Assembly (NCBI RefSeq): GCF_004336745.1
Contig: NZ_SJXD01000011.1
Span: forward strand, 1 to 64,000
DNA length: 64,000 nucleotides
From: Roseococcus sp. SYP-B2431
GTDB taxonomy: Bacteria; Pseudomonadota; Alphaproteobacteria; Acetobacterales; Acetobacteraceae
Reading direction: 5' to 3'
A program made the position numbers and the translations under genes. The stretch's first letter is position 1. Every line of letters starts with the position of its first letter. Shown in pieces: positions 35,207 to 44,167 of the stretch. The notes under the pieces are model-generated. The model worked only from the letters and a program-made list of their open reading frames with translations, was not told where the DNA came from and did no database searches.

Positions 35207-36391
35207 ATGGCCTATTTCACGACCAAGACCTCGCCCGGCCGCCATTTCCTGCAGATTCCGGGCCCCTCCAACGTGCCGGACCGGGTGCTGCGCGCGCTCG
35301 ACAACCCGACCATGGACCATCGCGGCCCGGATTTCGGCAAGCTGGGCGGCCAGATCCTCGAGAAGATCAAGGGCGTCTTCAACACGCAAAGCCACGTCAT
35401 CATCTACCCGGCCTCCGGCACCGGCGCCTGGGAGGCGGCCCTGGTCAACACGCTCTCGCCCGGCGACCGCGTGCTGATGTGCGAGACCGGCTGGTTCGCG
35501 AGCCTCTGGCGCGAGATGGCCGAGCGGCTGGCCCTCCGGCCCGAATTCCTCCAGGGCGACTGGCGCCGCGGCGCCGAGCCCTCCGAGATCGAGGCCTATC
35601 TGCGCGCCGACAAGGCGCATGAGATCAAGGCCGTGGCCGTGGTGCACAACGAGACGAGCACGGGCTGCACCAGCCGCATCGCCGAGGTCCGCAAGGCCAT
35701 CGACGCTGCCGGCCACCCGGCCCTGCTGCTGGTGGACACCATCAGCAGCCTCGGTTCGGTCGACTACCGGCATGACGAATGGGGCGTGGACGTCACCGTC
35801 GCCGGCTCGCAGAAGGGGCTGATGCTGCCGCCCGGCCTGTCCTTCAACGCGGTCAGCGCCAAGGCGCTGAAGGCCAGCGAGACGGCGAAGCTGACGCGCA
35901 GCTTCTGGGACTGGAAGCCGATGATCGCCTCCAACGCGACCGGCTTCTTCCCCTACACGCCGGCGACCAACATGCTCTACGCGCTGGATACGGCGCTCGA
36001 CATGCTCTTCGAGGAGGGCATGGAGAACGTCTTCGCCCGCCACGACCGCATGGCCGAGGCGACCCGCCGCGCCGTCCGCGCCTGGGGCCTGGAGATCCAG
36101 TGCCAGGAGCCGGGCCACTACTCCCCCGTGCTGACGGCGGTGCGCGTGCCGGAAGGCCACAGCGCCAACGGGCTGCGGGCGACGATCCTGGAGAAGTTCA
36201 ACATGTCGCTGGGCAACGGCCTCGGCCAGTTGAACGACAAGGTCTTCCGCATCGGCCATCTGGGCGATGTGGGCGAGCTGCACATGGTCGGCACGCTTTC
36301 GGGCGTGGAGATGGGGCTGCGCGCGGCCGGCATCCCGCACAAGCCGGACGGCGTGAAGGCGGCGATGGACTACATCGCGGGCAACGCCTGA
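35207..36391 (+). CDS. serine-glyoxylate-type aminotransferase (class V)
   Basis: A 394-residue PLP enzyme of aminotransferase class V. The N-terminus GRHFLQIPGPSNVPDRVLRA is characteristic of alanine/serine-glyoxylate aminotransferases. The PLP lysine lies in VAGSQKGLMLPPG, the aspartate contacting the ring in LLLVDTISSLGS, and the C-terminal domain has FRIGHLGDVGE. It moves an amino group from serine (or alanine) to glyoxylate, giving hydroxypyruvate and glycine. An AGAGGA site precedes the ATG. Hydroxypyruvate isomerase and tartronate-semialdehyde reductase genes follow on the same strand, so serine as donor is the best guess. Confidence 0.9.
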   Translation: MAYFTTKTSPGRHFLQIPGPSNVPDRVLRALDNPTMDHRGPDFGKLGGQILEKIKGVFNTQSHVIIYPASGTGAWEAALVNTLSPGDRVLMCETGWFASLWREMAERLALRPEFLQGDWRRGAEPSEIEAYLRADKAHEIKAVAVVHNETSTGCTSRIAEVRKAIDAAGHPALLLVDTISSLGSVDYRHDEWGVDVTVAGSQKGLMLPPGLSFNAVSAKALKASETAKLTRSFWDWKPMIASNATGFFPYTPATNMLYALDTALDMLFEEGMENVFARHDRMAEATRRAVRAWGLEIQCQEPGHYSPVLTAVRVPEGHSANGLRATILEKFNMSLGNGLGQLNDKVFRIGHLGDVGELHMVGTLSGVEMGLRAAGIPHKPDGVKAAMDYIAGNA

Positions 36392-36484
36392 AGCTTTTTC
36401 CGCCCTCCGGCGCCGGGCGCCGCCTCCGGCGGCTTGGCTTCGCCGCGCCATGGCAGCGGGAGTTGTCAGGTCGGTTGGGCGGCG

Positions 36485-36503
36485 CCGGCCGCCTTGCGGC
36501 CGG
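36485..36503. repeat. 7-bp GC-rich hairpin in aminotransferase-isomerase spacer
   Basis: Inverted repeat ccggccg / cggccgg with a five-base loop in the 218-base spacer between the aminotransferase and isomerase genes. It could form an RNA hairpin. No T tract follows. Confidence 0.35.
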
Positions 36504-36524
36504 ATGATCCTGTTCGGTGAGTTG

Positions 36525-36552
36525 GGCAAAGGCACCGCAAGGCGCCTTTGCC
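36525..36552 (+). terminator. 9-bp hairpin upstream of hyi, attenuator or processing site
   Basis: Inverted repeat ggcaaaggc / gcctttgcc with a ten-base loop, 57 bases before the putative isomerase start. With the hairpin at 36485 it gives the spacer two stem-loops, which could lower read-through from the aminotransferase gene or stabilise the downstream mRNA. Confidence 0.35.
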
Positions 36553-36609
36553 AGCCCGGACAAGCTCGGGCAGTCTTCGCCCCAATCAGCGCCGCCGGGG
36601 AGAAAACCC

Positions 36610-37392
36610 ATTCCTAAATTCGCCGCGAACATCTCCATGATGTTCAACGAGATGCCCTTCCTCGACCGCTTCGCCGCCGCCCGCGCGGCCGGCTTCGAGG
36701 CGGTGGAATTCCTCTTCCCCTATGAGCATCCGGCGGAAGAGATCGCCAGGCGGCTTGAGGGCAACGGCCTCGCCAACGTGCTGTTCAACGCGCCCCCCGG
36801 CGACTGGAACAATGGCGAGCGCGGCATGGCTTCCCTGCCAGATCGCCGCGCCGAATTCCGGGAAAGCATCAAGCGCGCCCTCGAATACAGCGCCGCGCTG
36901 AAATGCCCGCGGCTGCACGTGATGGCCGGCCTCGTGCCGGCCGGCGTGCCGCGCGACACGCTGCTCTCCACCTATGCCGCCAATCTCGACTTTGCCGCCG
37001 AGGAATGCGCCAAGCTCGGCGTGAAGCCGGTGATCGAGCCGATCAACCACCGCGACATCCCCGGCTTCTTCCTCAACACCACGACGGAAGCCACGCGCAT
37101 CATCGACGCGATCGGGCCCGAGCGGCTGGGCCTGCAGTTCGACCTCTACCATTGCCAGATCACCGAGGGCGACGTCTCCCGCAAGGCGGCCGAGCTGCTG
37201 CCCTATATCGCGCATATGCAGGTCGCCGACACGCCGGGCCGCCACGAGCCCGGCACCGGCGAGGTGAACTGGCCCTTCGTCTTCGACGCCATCGACGCGA
37301 GCGGCTATCGCGGCTGGATCGGCTGCGAGTACCGCCCCAAGGGCGAGACCCTCGCCGGCCTGGGTTGGTTCGCGAAGTACCGCGCGGCATAG
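36610..37392 (+). CDS. hyi: hydroxypyruvate isomerase, apparent ATT start
   Basis: A 260-residue TIM-barrel isomerase that interconverts hydroxypyruvate and tartronate semialdehyde. Family features include PKFAANISMMFNEMPFLDRF at the N-terminus, AVEFLFPYEHP, NAPPGDWNNGERGMASLP, VIEPINHRDIPGFFL with the catalytic Glu, FDLYHCQITEGD, and IGCEYRP with the second Glu. Homologues start M-PKFAAN. Here that position is an ATT codon, seven bases after a strong GGGGAG site. The only other in-frame upstream start is a GTG at 36517, which would add an unlike 31-residue tail. I take ATT as the start. It belongs with the aminotransferase and reductase genes. Confidence 0.88.
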   Translation: MPKFAANISMMFNEMPFLDRFAAARAAGFEAVEFLFPYEHPAEEIARRLEGNGLANVLFNAPPGDWNNGERGMASLPDRRAEFRESIKRALEYSAALKCPRLHVMAGLVPAGVPRDTLLSTYAANLDFAAEECAKLGVKPVIEPINHRDIPGFFLNTTTEATRIIDAIGPERLGLQFDLYHCQITEGDVSRKAAELLPYIAHMQVADTPGRHEPGTGEVNWPFVFDAIDASGYRGWIGCEYRPKGETLAGLGWFAKYRAA

Positions 37393-37480
37393 CCGCGAGC
37401 CGGCCGATTCAGACTTCCGCGCCCTTCGGCGCTCCAGTCATCGGACGGCCGTCCTCATTCTCGAAAGGAAAAGACAGCAC

Positions 37481-38356
37481 ATGAAGATCGGATTCATCGG
37501 CCTCGGCATCATGGGCCTCCCCATGGCGCAGAACCTCGCCAAGGGCGGCCACGAGATCATCGTCCCCGAGCGCAAGTCGCTCTCCGCCGAGAGCCGCGCC
37601 GCCTACAAGGTCGTGGCCGACGCCACCGCCGTCGCCCAGGCCGCCGAGATCGTCATCCTGATGGTGCCCGACACCCCCGACGTGGAGCGCGTGCTCTTCG
37701 GCGCCGGCGGCGTCGCGGCGGGCCTCAGCAAGGGCAAGCTCGTCGTCGACATGAGCTCGATCAGCCCGACGGCGACCAAGGAGTTCGCTTCCAAGGTCAA
37801 TGCGCTGGGCTGCGACTATATCGACGCCCCGGTCTCGGGCGGCGAGGTCGGCGCGAAGAACGCCGCGCTCACCATCATGATCGGCGCTAGCCAGGCGGCC
37901 TTCGACCGGGCGCTGCCGCTCTTCCAGCTGATGGGCAAGAACATCACGCTGGTGGGCGAGAACGGCGCGGGCCAGGTCACCAAGGTCGCGAACCAGATCA
38001 TCGTGGCGTTGAACATCGAGGCCGTCTCGGAGGCGCTGGTCTTCGCGTCGAAGGCGGGGGCCGATCCGGCCAAGGTGCGGGCCGCGCTGATGGGCGGGTT
38101 CGCCAATTCCCGCATCCTGGAGGTCCATGCCGAGCGGATGATCAACCGGACCTTCGACCCCGGCTTCCGCATCGAACTGCACCAGAAGGACCTCAACCTG
38201 GCGCTGCAATCGGCCAAGGAACTGGGCGTGGCGCTGCCGAACACGGCCTCGGCGCAACAGCTCTTCTCCGCCTGCGCGGCCATGGGCGGCAAGGGCTGGG
38301 ACCATTCGGGGATGGTGCAGGCGCTGGAGAAGCTGGCGGATCACAAGATCGGGTGA
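37481..38356 (+). CDS. glxR: 2-hydroxy-3-oxopropionate (tartronate semialdehyde) reductase
   Basis: A 291-residue beta-hydroxyacid dehydrogenase. The NAD(P)-binding motif is FIGLGIMGLPMAQNLAKGGH, the substrate loop DAPVSGGEVGAKNAALTIM, and the catalytic Lys lies in GAGQVTKVANQII; the C-terminal HQKDLNLAL follows. Family length is 290-300. It reduces tartronate semialdehyde to D-glycerate, completing a hydroxypyruvate-to-glycerate route with the isomerase 88 bases upstream. Glyoxylate carboligase (gcl) is absent from the window. Other members use 3-hydroxyisobutyrate, but the context favours tartronate semialdehyde. Confidence 0.9.
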   Translation: MKIGFIGLGIMGLPMAQNLAKGGHEIIVPERKSLSAESRAAYKVVADATAVAQAAEIVILMVPDTPDVERVLFGAGGVAAGLSKGKLVVDMSSISPTATKEFASKVNALGCDYIDAPVSGGEVGAKNAALTIMIGASQAAFDRALPLFQLMGKNITLVGENGAGQVTKVANQIIVALNIEAVSEALVFASKAGADPAKVRAALMGGFANSRILEVHAERMINRTFDPGFRIELHQKDLNLALQSAKELGVALPNTASAQQLFSACAAMGGKGWDHSGMVQALEKLADHKIG

Positions 38357-38375
38357 TGGGCCCGATCGGTCGTGG

Positions 38376-38395
38376 GCCCCGGGACAGCCCGGGGC
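38376..38395 (+). terminator. hairpin after glxR
   Basis: Perfect 8-bp GC repeat gccccggg / cccggggc with loop acag, 20 bases past the glxR stop. There is no T run, but the position fits transcript end. The remaining bases to rpmG (about 38400-38640) show no gene or other clear signal. Confidence 0.5.
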
Positions 38396-38641
38396 TGTCG
38401 GTCGGAAGCTGGGTGCGGTTCGCATCCAGCTCAGGATGGGAAGGGAAGGGGCCGGTCAACCAAGGCGGGACGCCGATCCGGCGAAGTGCTCGCGCGCCGC
38501 GCGCCAGCATGGGCACTTCAGGCGGGAGCCGCCGGAAGCGCGAGTCCTGCCCTCAAATCAAGGGCCAAAGGCTTTGTCGAGCGCCTCTGCTGGCGGGGAG
38601 GCAATAGGCCGCCCCTCCCGCGTCCCAGGTCTTCGGCGAGA

Positions 38642-38809
38642 TTACTTGATCTTGCCTTCGCGGTAGACGACGTGCTTGCGCGCCTTGGGGTCGTACTTCA
38701 TCAGCTCGAGCTTGCCCGTGGCCGTGCGGGTGTTCTTCTTCGTCACGTAGAAGTGGCCCGTGTCGGCGCTGCTGATCAGCTTGATGAGGACGGTATTGGC
38801 CTTGGCCAT
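38642..38809 (-). CDS. rpmG: 50S ribosomal protein L33
   Basis: A 55-residue ribosomal protein of the large subunit, easily missed because of its size. The translation begins [18 protein letters not shown], continues [36 protein letters not shown], and lacks the CxxC pairs of zinc-binding L33, so it is the zinc-independent (C-) form. It is the last gene of the minus-strand housekeeping block, 110 bases downstream of rnr, an arrangement common in Rhodospirillales. Confidence 0.95.
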   Translation of the reverse strand: MAKANTVLIKLISSADTGHFYVTKKNTRTATGKLELMKYDPKARKHVVYREGKIK

Positions 38810-38919
38810 GGTCTTGTGCTTCGCTCTTTGCGCGCGGAGATGCGCAGGTGCCGGAAAGGAAGGGGTCTTCTAGCGGCCCAGGGCGCGGGGTCAAGTCTTT
38901 TGGCTGTCCCGCAGCCTGT

Positions 38920-41370
38920 CTACTGGCGCTTCCGGCCCCGCCCGCCGCGGAGCCGGGCCGGGGCCCCGCCCATCAGCAGCTCGAAGACCATGCTGCCCGT
39001 CTCCGGATTGGCCTCGCGCAGGCGGGCCTCCACCTCGTCGCCCAGCTTGAGCACCTGGCGCGAGTGCCGCCCCGCGACGCTGCGCTTGTCCTCGGCCACG
39101 ATCCAATGGTCGTTCGGCAGCGCCTTCATGGGCACGAAGCCCGAGGCGCCCGTCTCGCTGAGCTGCACGAAGACGCCGAAGGGATGGATGCCCGAGACCC
39201 GCGCGGCGAAGGTCGCGCCCACCTTGTCCGCCAGATAGGCCGTCAGGTACCGGTCCACCGCGTCGCGCTCGGCCATGGCGGCGCGGCGCTCGGTGGCGGT
39301 GATGTGCTCGGCCGTCTCGGGAAACCGCGCCAGCTCCGCCTCGGCGATCCCGTCCGGACCCAGCTTGAGGCCGCGGATCAGCGCCCGGTGCACCAGCAGG
39401 TCGGCATAGCGCCGGATCGGCGAGGTGAAATGGGCGTAGCGCGAGAGCGCCAGGCCGAAATGCCCGATATTGTCCGGGTCGTAGGCCGCTTGGGACTGGC
39501 TGCGCAGCACCGTCTCATGGACCATCCGCGCCTCCGGCCGATCCCTCACCTTGTCCAGCAGCGTCGCGAAGTCGCGGGGCTGGAGCTGGCCCACAGGGTT
39601 GATGGAGAGGCCCAGCGTCTCCAGGAACTCCTTGAGGGAGGCCAGCTTCTCCTCCGAGGGCGGGGCATGGATCCGGTACATGCAGGGCTGGCCCAGCCGC
39701 TCCAGCTCCTCCGCCGCGCAGACATTGGCGGCGACCATGAACTCCTCGATGAGGCGGTGGCTGTCGAGGCGCGGGCGCGGGATGACGGCGGTGACCTTGC
39801 CCGCCGGATCCAGCAGCACGCGGCGCTCCGGCAGATCGAGGTCCAGCGTGCCGCGGCGCTCGCGGGCCGAGAGCAGGGCGCGGAAGGCGCCATAGAGCCG
39901 GGCGACATGGCCCTCGGCCAGCCCCTCCGGATCCTCGCCGGCATCGGCCGCGGCCTGCACCTGCTCGTAGGTCAGCCGGGCCGCACTCCGCATCAGGCCG
40001 CGGCCGAACTTGTGGCCGGTCTTCGTGCCCGCCTTGTCGAAGCGCATCTCGACGAAGAGGCAGCCGCGCTCCTCATGCGGCCTGAGGCTGCACCAGCCGT
40101 TGGACAGCGCCTCGGGCAGCATGGGCACGACGCGGTCGGGAAAGTAGACCGAGTTGCCCCGGGTCCAGGCCTCGCGGTCCAGCGCGGAGTTGGGCGTCAC
40201 GTAGTGCGCCACGTCGGCGATGGCGACGATGACCTTCCAGCCGTCCTCGTCCGGCTCGGCGAAGACGGCGTCGTCGAAATCGCGCGCGTCGTCGCCGTCG
40301 ATGGTGACGAGCGGGATGGCGCGCAGGTCGGTGCGCTTGCCGAGCGGAGTCGCCCTGGCGCGCTCGGCCTGTTGGACCGCCTCCGCCTCGAAGACATCCG
40401 GGATGCCGTGCGCGTGGATGCAGATGAGCGAGACCGAGCGCGGCTCGCCCATCAGGCCCAGCCGCTCGACGATCTTCGCAGGGCGCAGGCCGAATCCGGT
40501 GGAGGGCAGGGGCTCCGCCAGGACGATCTCGCCCGGCTGGGCGCCGCCGGCCTGGCCGGGCGGGACGGTCCATTCCGCCTTCTGGCGCCGGTCGGTCGGG
40601 ATGATGCGGCCGTCCTGGTAGACGCCCAGGATGCGGCGGCGGTCCTCGACGGCGCCGAGGCGCTTCAGCGTGCGCCCCTCGTATTTCTCGCCGGAGATGT
40701 GGCGGAGCTTCGCCAGCACGCGCTCGCCGGCGGCCAGGGCCGTCTGTCCGCGCCGCTCGGGGTGCATGTAGACGACGGGCTTGCCGGCGCCTTCCCAGGC
40801 GACGGGTCGGGCGATGGGGTCGCCGTCGGGATCGGTGCCGAAGACCTCGACCACGGCGGTCTCGGGCAGGCGGTCCGGGACGGTGGCGGTCTGTTGGTGC
40901 CTGCGTCCCGAAGAGGCTCCTGGCGTGCGCTCGCCAGGCTGGGGCCGGCCCCGGGGGCCGCGGGGACGCGCGGCCTCCGCCAGCTCGGCCGGGGTGGATT
41001 CGACGCGCCGCGGCGGAGCGTTCTCCGTCCTAGGGCCGCCGCCCTCGAAGCTGCGCTTGCCGACGGGCTTCACGGCCGCGTCGAACTTCAGCTCGGACAG
41101 CAGCTGCCGCAGCGCCGGCCGCAATTCCGTCGCCAGCCCGAAATGCCGGGCCAGCTCGGCCTTGCCGACGCGGCCGCCCGCGGAGGCGATGAAAGCCTTC
41201 ACCTCGGCCTTGCTCGGCAGGGGCTGGCCCTTGGGGGCCGTCTTCACCTTGGCGCGGGGAGCCTTCCCGGAGCGCTGGGGCGGCGGCGGATTTCCGACAC
41301 CGTCCGCCCGCGCCTTGGCATTGGACTTGCGGGCCTTCTGCCCCTTCTTCGGAGGCCCGTTGCGCGGCAT
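38920..41370 (-). CDS. rnr: ribonuclease R
   Basis: An 816-residue 3'-to-5' exoribonuclease that degrades structured RNA. A basic, disordered N-terminus (about 1-45) is followed by a winged-helix region (KAEVKAFIASAGGRVGKAELARHFG), cold-shock-type domains, the RNB catalytic domain with the Asp-rich site TIDGDDARDFDDAVFAE and SPIRRYADLLVHRA, and a C-terminal S1 domain (VSGIHPFGVFVQLSETGASGFV). A Lys/Arg tail is present as in other RNase R proteins. It starts two bases after topA ends, so the two are cotranscribed. Confidence 0.95.
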   Translation of the reverse strand: MPRNGPPKKGQKARKSNAKARADGVGNPPPPQRSGKAPRAKVKTAPKGQPLPSKAEVKAFIASAGGRVGKAELARHFGLATELRPALRQLLSELKFDAAVKPVGKRSFEGGGPRTENAPPRRVESTPAELAEAARPRGPRGRPQPGERTPGASSGRRHQQTATVPDRLPETAVVEVFGTDPDGDPIARPVAWEGAGKPVVYMHPERRGQTALAAGERVLAKLRHISGEKYEGRTLKRLGAVEDRRRILGVYQDGRIIPTDRRQKAEWTVPPGQAGGAQPGEIVLAEPLPSTGFGLRPAKIVERLGLMGEPRSVSLICIHAHGIPDVFEAEAVQQAERARATPLGKRTDLRAIPLVTIDGDDARDFDDAVFAEPDEDGWKVIVAIADVAHYVTPNSALDREAWTRGNSVYFPDRVVPMLPEALSNGWCSLRPHEERGCLFVEMRFDKAGTKTGHKFGRGLMRSAARLTYEQVQAAADAGEDPEGLAEGHVARLYGAFRALLSARERRGTLDLDLPERRVLLDPAGKVTAVIPRPRLDSHRLIEEFMVAANVCAAEELERLGQPCMYRIHAPPSEEKLASLKEFLETLGLSINPVGQLQPRDFATLLDKVRDRPEARMVHETVLRSQSQAAYDPDNIGHFGLALSRYAHFTSPIRRYADLLVHRALIRGLKLGPDGIAEAELARFPETAEHITATERRAAMAERDAVDRYLTAYLADKVGATFAARVSGIHPFGVFVQLSETGASGFVPMKALPNDHWIVAEDKRSVAGRHSRQVLKLGDEVEARLREANPETGSMVFELLMGGAPARLRGGRGRKRQ

Positions 41371-41371
41371 G

Positions 41372-44092
41372 TCAGGCCGTCACCGCCGCTGGCTTCTTCG
41401 CCGCGGGCTTCTTCTTGGCCGCAGCCTTCGCAGGTGCAGCCTTCTTCGCAGGAGGGGCCTTCTTCGGGGCGGCCGCCTTCTTGGCCGCCGTGGCTTTCAC
41501 GGGGGCGGGACGGGCCTCGGCGGCCGGCTTCGCGGCGGCCTTGCGGGCCGGCGCCTTCTTGCCGCCCTTGCCGCGCGGCGGCAGCTCCTTGCCCTTCTCG
41601 GCCAGCAGCGCCACGGCCTCGTCGAGCGTCACTGCCTCCATCTCGACCCCGCGGGGCAGGTTCGCGACGCGCGTGCCGTGCAGCAGGTAGGGTCCGAAGC
41701 GGCCGCGCCGCACCTCGACGATGCCGCCCTTCGGATGGTCGCCAATGGTGATCCCGCGCGGCTTGGCGCTCGCCATCAGGTCCACGGCGCGGTTGAGGCC
41801 GATGGTCAGCGGGTCGTCGTCGCGGTCCAGCGACTTGCTGAGCGCCCCCATCTTCAGATAGGGCCCGAAGCGGCCGAGATTGGAGGAGATCTCCTCGCCG
41901 GTCTCGGGATGAAGCCCCACGATGCGCGGCATGGAGAGCAGCACCAGCGCCGTCTCCAAGGTCATGGTCTCGGGGTCCATCCCGCGGGTCAGGCTGGCGC
42001 GCCTGGGCTTGGTGGGCTTGCCCTTGGCGTCCGTGCCACCCTCGCCGAGCTGTGCGTAGATACCGTAGGGACCGCGCCGGAGGGTGACCTGCTCGCCGGA
42101 TGCCGGGTCGGTGCCCAGCACGCGCACGCCGTCCGCGAGCGGGCCGCCGCCCTCGCCCTCGGCGCCGGGCACCGCGAGCGGCCGCGTGTAGCGGCATTCG
42201 GGATAGTTGGAGCAGCCGATGAAGGCGCCCGTCCGCCCGAGCCGCAGGCCGAGCCGGCCCGCCCCGCAATTCGGGCAGACGCGCGGATCGCTGCCGTCAT
42301 CGGCCTTGGGGAAGAAGTGGGGGCCCAGCTCCTCGTCCAGACGGTCGATGACATCGCTGATCTTGAGGTCCTTGGTCGCGTCGATCGCGTCCCGGAAGTC
42401 GGCCCAGAACTGCCGCATGACCTCGCGCCACTCCGCCCTTCCGCCCGAGATGTCGTCGAGCTGCTCCTCGAGGCCGGCGGTGAAGCCGGTGTCCACGTAT
42501 TTCTCGAAGAAGGCGACGAGGAAGGCCGTGACGAGCCGCCCGCGGTCCTCGGGCGTGAAGCGCCGCTTGTCGAGCTTCACGTATTCGCGGTCCTGCAGGA
42601 CCTGGAGCACCGAGGCATAGGTGGAGGGGCGCCCGATGCCGAGCTCCTCCATCTTCTTGACCAGCGAGGCCTCGGAATAGCGCGGCGGCGGCTGGGTGAA
42701 GTGCTGCGTGGCCTCGACGCCCTGGCGCTTCAGCGGATCCCGCTCGCGCATGGGCGGCAGGATGCGGCTGTCCTCGTCGGCATCCTCCGGCGCGTCGTCC
42801 TGATCCTCGCGGTAGAGCTTCAGGAAGCCGTCGAAGGCGATGACGCTGCCGGTGGCGCGCAGCCTGGTCTTGCCGCTCGGCTCCACCAGCTCGACGCTGG
42901 TCTGGTCCAGCTCGGCCGATTGCATCTGGCTGGCGACGGCGCGCTTCCAGATCAGCTCGTAGAGCTTGCGCTGCTGGTCGTTGAGGTAGCGGGCGACCTT
43001 CTCCGGCGTGCGGGAGACGTCGGTGGGGCGGATCGCCTCGTGCGCCTCCTGGGCGTTCTTGGCGCGGCTGGAATATTCGCGCGGCGCGCCGGGGATGTAG
43101 TCCTCGCCGAACTCGGACTTGATGTGGTTGCGCAGCTCGGTGATGGCCTCGCGCGCCATCTGCACGCCGTCCGTCCGCATATAGGTGATGAGGCCGACCG
43201 TCTCGCCGCCGATCGCGACGCCCTCGTAGAGACCCTGCGCGGTGCGCATCGTGGCCTGGGCGCCGAAGCCGAGCTTGCGGCTGGCCTCCTGCTGGAGGGT
43301 GCTCGTCTGGAAGGGGGCGGGCGGATTGCGCTTGACGCGGCGCTTCTCGACCGAGCCGACGCTGAACTCGGCGGCCTCTACGGCGGCCTTGGCCGCCATG
43401 GCCAGCGCCTCGTTCGGCAGGTCGAACTGCTCGAGCTTGCGACCCTCGTGATGGGTCAGGCGGGCCGAGAAGGGAGCGCCCGCGGGCGTGGAGAAGCGGC
43501 CCTGCACCGTCCAGTATTCGCGCGCGAGAAACCGCTCGATCTCGGCCTCGCGCTCGCAGATCAGGCGCAGCGCCACGCTCTGCACGCGACCGGCCGACTT
43601 GCTGCCCGGCAGCTTGCGCCAGAGGACCGGCGAGAGGGTGAAGCCCACCAGATAGTCGAGGGCCCGCCGGGCGAGATAGGCCTCGATCAGCGGCAGGTCG
43701 AGCTCGCGCGGATGGGCTATGGCGTATTGCACCGCCCGCTTGGTGATCTCGTTGAAGGTGATGCGCTGGACGTTCACGCCCTTCAGCGCGCCCGATTTCG
43801 CCAGCATGTCCTTCACGTGCCAGGAGATGGCCTCGCCCTCGCGATCCGGATCGGTCGCAAGGTAGAGGTGCTTGGCGCCCCGCAGCGCCTGGGTGATGGC
43901 CTTGACCTGCTTCGCCCCGCGGTCGTCGGCCTCCCAGTCCATGGCGAAGTCCTCGTCCGGCCGGACGGAGCCGTCCTTGGGGGGAAGATCGCGAACATGG
44001 CCGAAGGAGGCGAGGACCTTGTAGTCGGCCCCGAGATACTTCTCGATGGTCTTTGCCTTGGCGGGGCTCTCGACGACGACGATGTTCGTCAC
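41372..44092 (-). CDS. topA: DNA topoisomerase I
   Basis: A 906-residue type IA topoisomerase that relaxes negative supercoils. The Toprim domain opens NIVVVESPAKAKTIEKYLG with the acidic site in ATDPDREGEAISWHV. The catalytic Tyr is in GLITYMRTDGVQM. One clear zinc ribbon remains (CPNCGAGRLG, IGCSNYPECRYTRP), and further repeat domains follow. The last 65 residues are an Ala/Lys/Pro-rich tail resembling histone H1, probably extra DNA contact. The start is GTG (44092); homologues begin at this point. Confidence 0.96.
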   Translation of the reverse strand: MTNIVVVESPAKAKTIEKYLGADYKVLASFGHVRDLPPKDGSVRPDEDFAMDWEADDRGAKQVKAITQALRGAKHLYLATDPDREGEAISWHVKDMLAKSGALKGVNVQRITFNEITKRAVQYAIAHPRELDLPLIEAYLARRALDYLVGFTLSPVLWRKLPGSKSAGRVQSVALRLICEREAEIERFLAREYWTVQGRFSTPAGAPFSARLTHHEGRKLEQFDLPNEALAMAAKAAVEAAEFSVGSVEKRRVKRNPPAPFQTSTLQQEASRKLGFGAQATMRTAQGLYEGVAIGGETVGLITYMRTDGVQMAREAITELRNHIKSEFGEDYIPGAPREYSSRAKNAQEAHEAIRPTDVSRTPEKVARYLNDQQRKLYELIWKRAVASQMQSAELDQTSVELVEPSGKTRLRATGSVIAFDGFLKLYREDQDDAPEDADEDSRILPPMRERDPLKRQGVEATQHFTQPPPRYSEASLVKKMEELGIGRPSTYASVLQVLQDREYVKLDKRRFTPEDRGRLVTAFLVAFFEKYVDTGFTAGLEEQLDDISGGRAEWREVMRQFWADFRDAIDATKDLKISDVIDRLDEELGPHFFPKADDGSDPRVCPNCGAGRLGLRLGRTGAFIGCSNYPECRYTRPLAVPGAEGEGGGPLADGVRVLGTDPASGEQVTLRRGPYGIYAQLGEGGTDAKGKPTKPRRASLTRGMDPETMTLETALVLLSMPRIVGLHPETGEEISSNLGRFGPYLKMGALSKSLDRDDDPLTIGLNRAVDLMASAKPRGITIGDHPKGGIVEVRRGRFGPYLLHGTRVANLPRGVEMEAVTLDEAVALLAEKGKELPPRGKGGKKAPARKAAAKPAAEARPAPVKATAAKKAAAPKKAPPAKKAAPAKAAAKKKPAAKKPAAVTA

Positions 44093-44167
44093 TTCAGGGT
44101 CTGTCCTTACCGCCTCCGCCGCAATGGCTCACGGAAAGCGCTCCAGAGAATTGATTTTGCACGTAAC

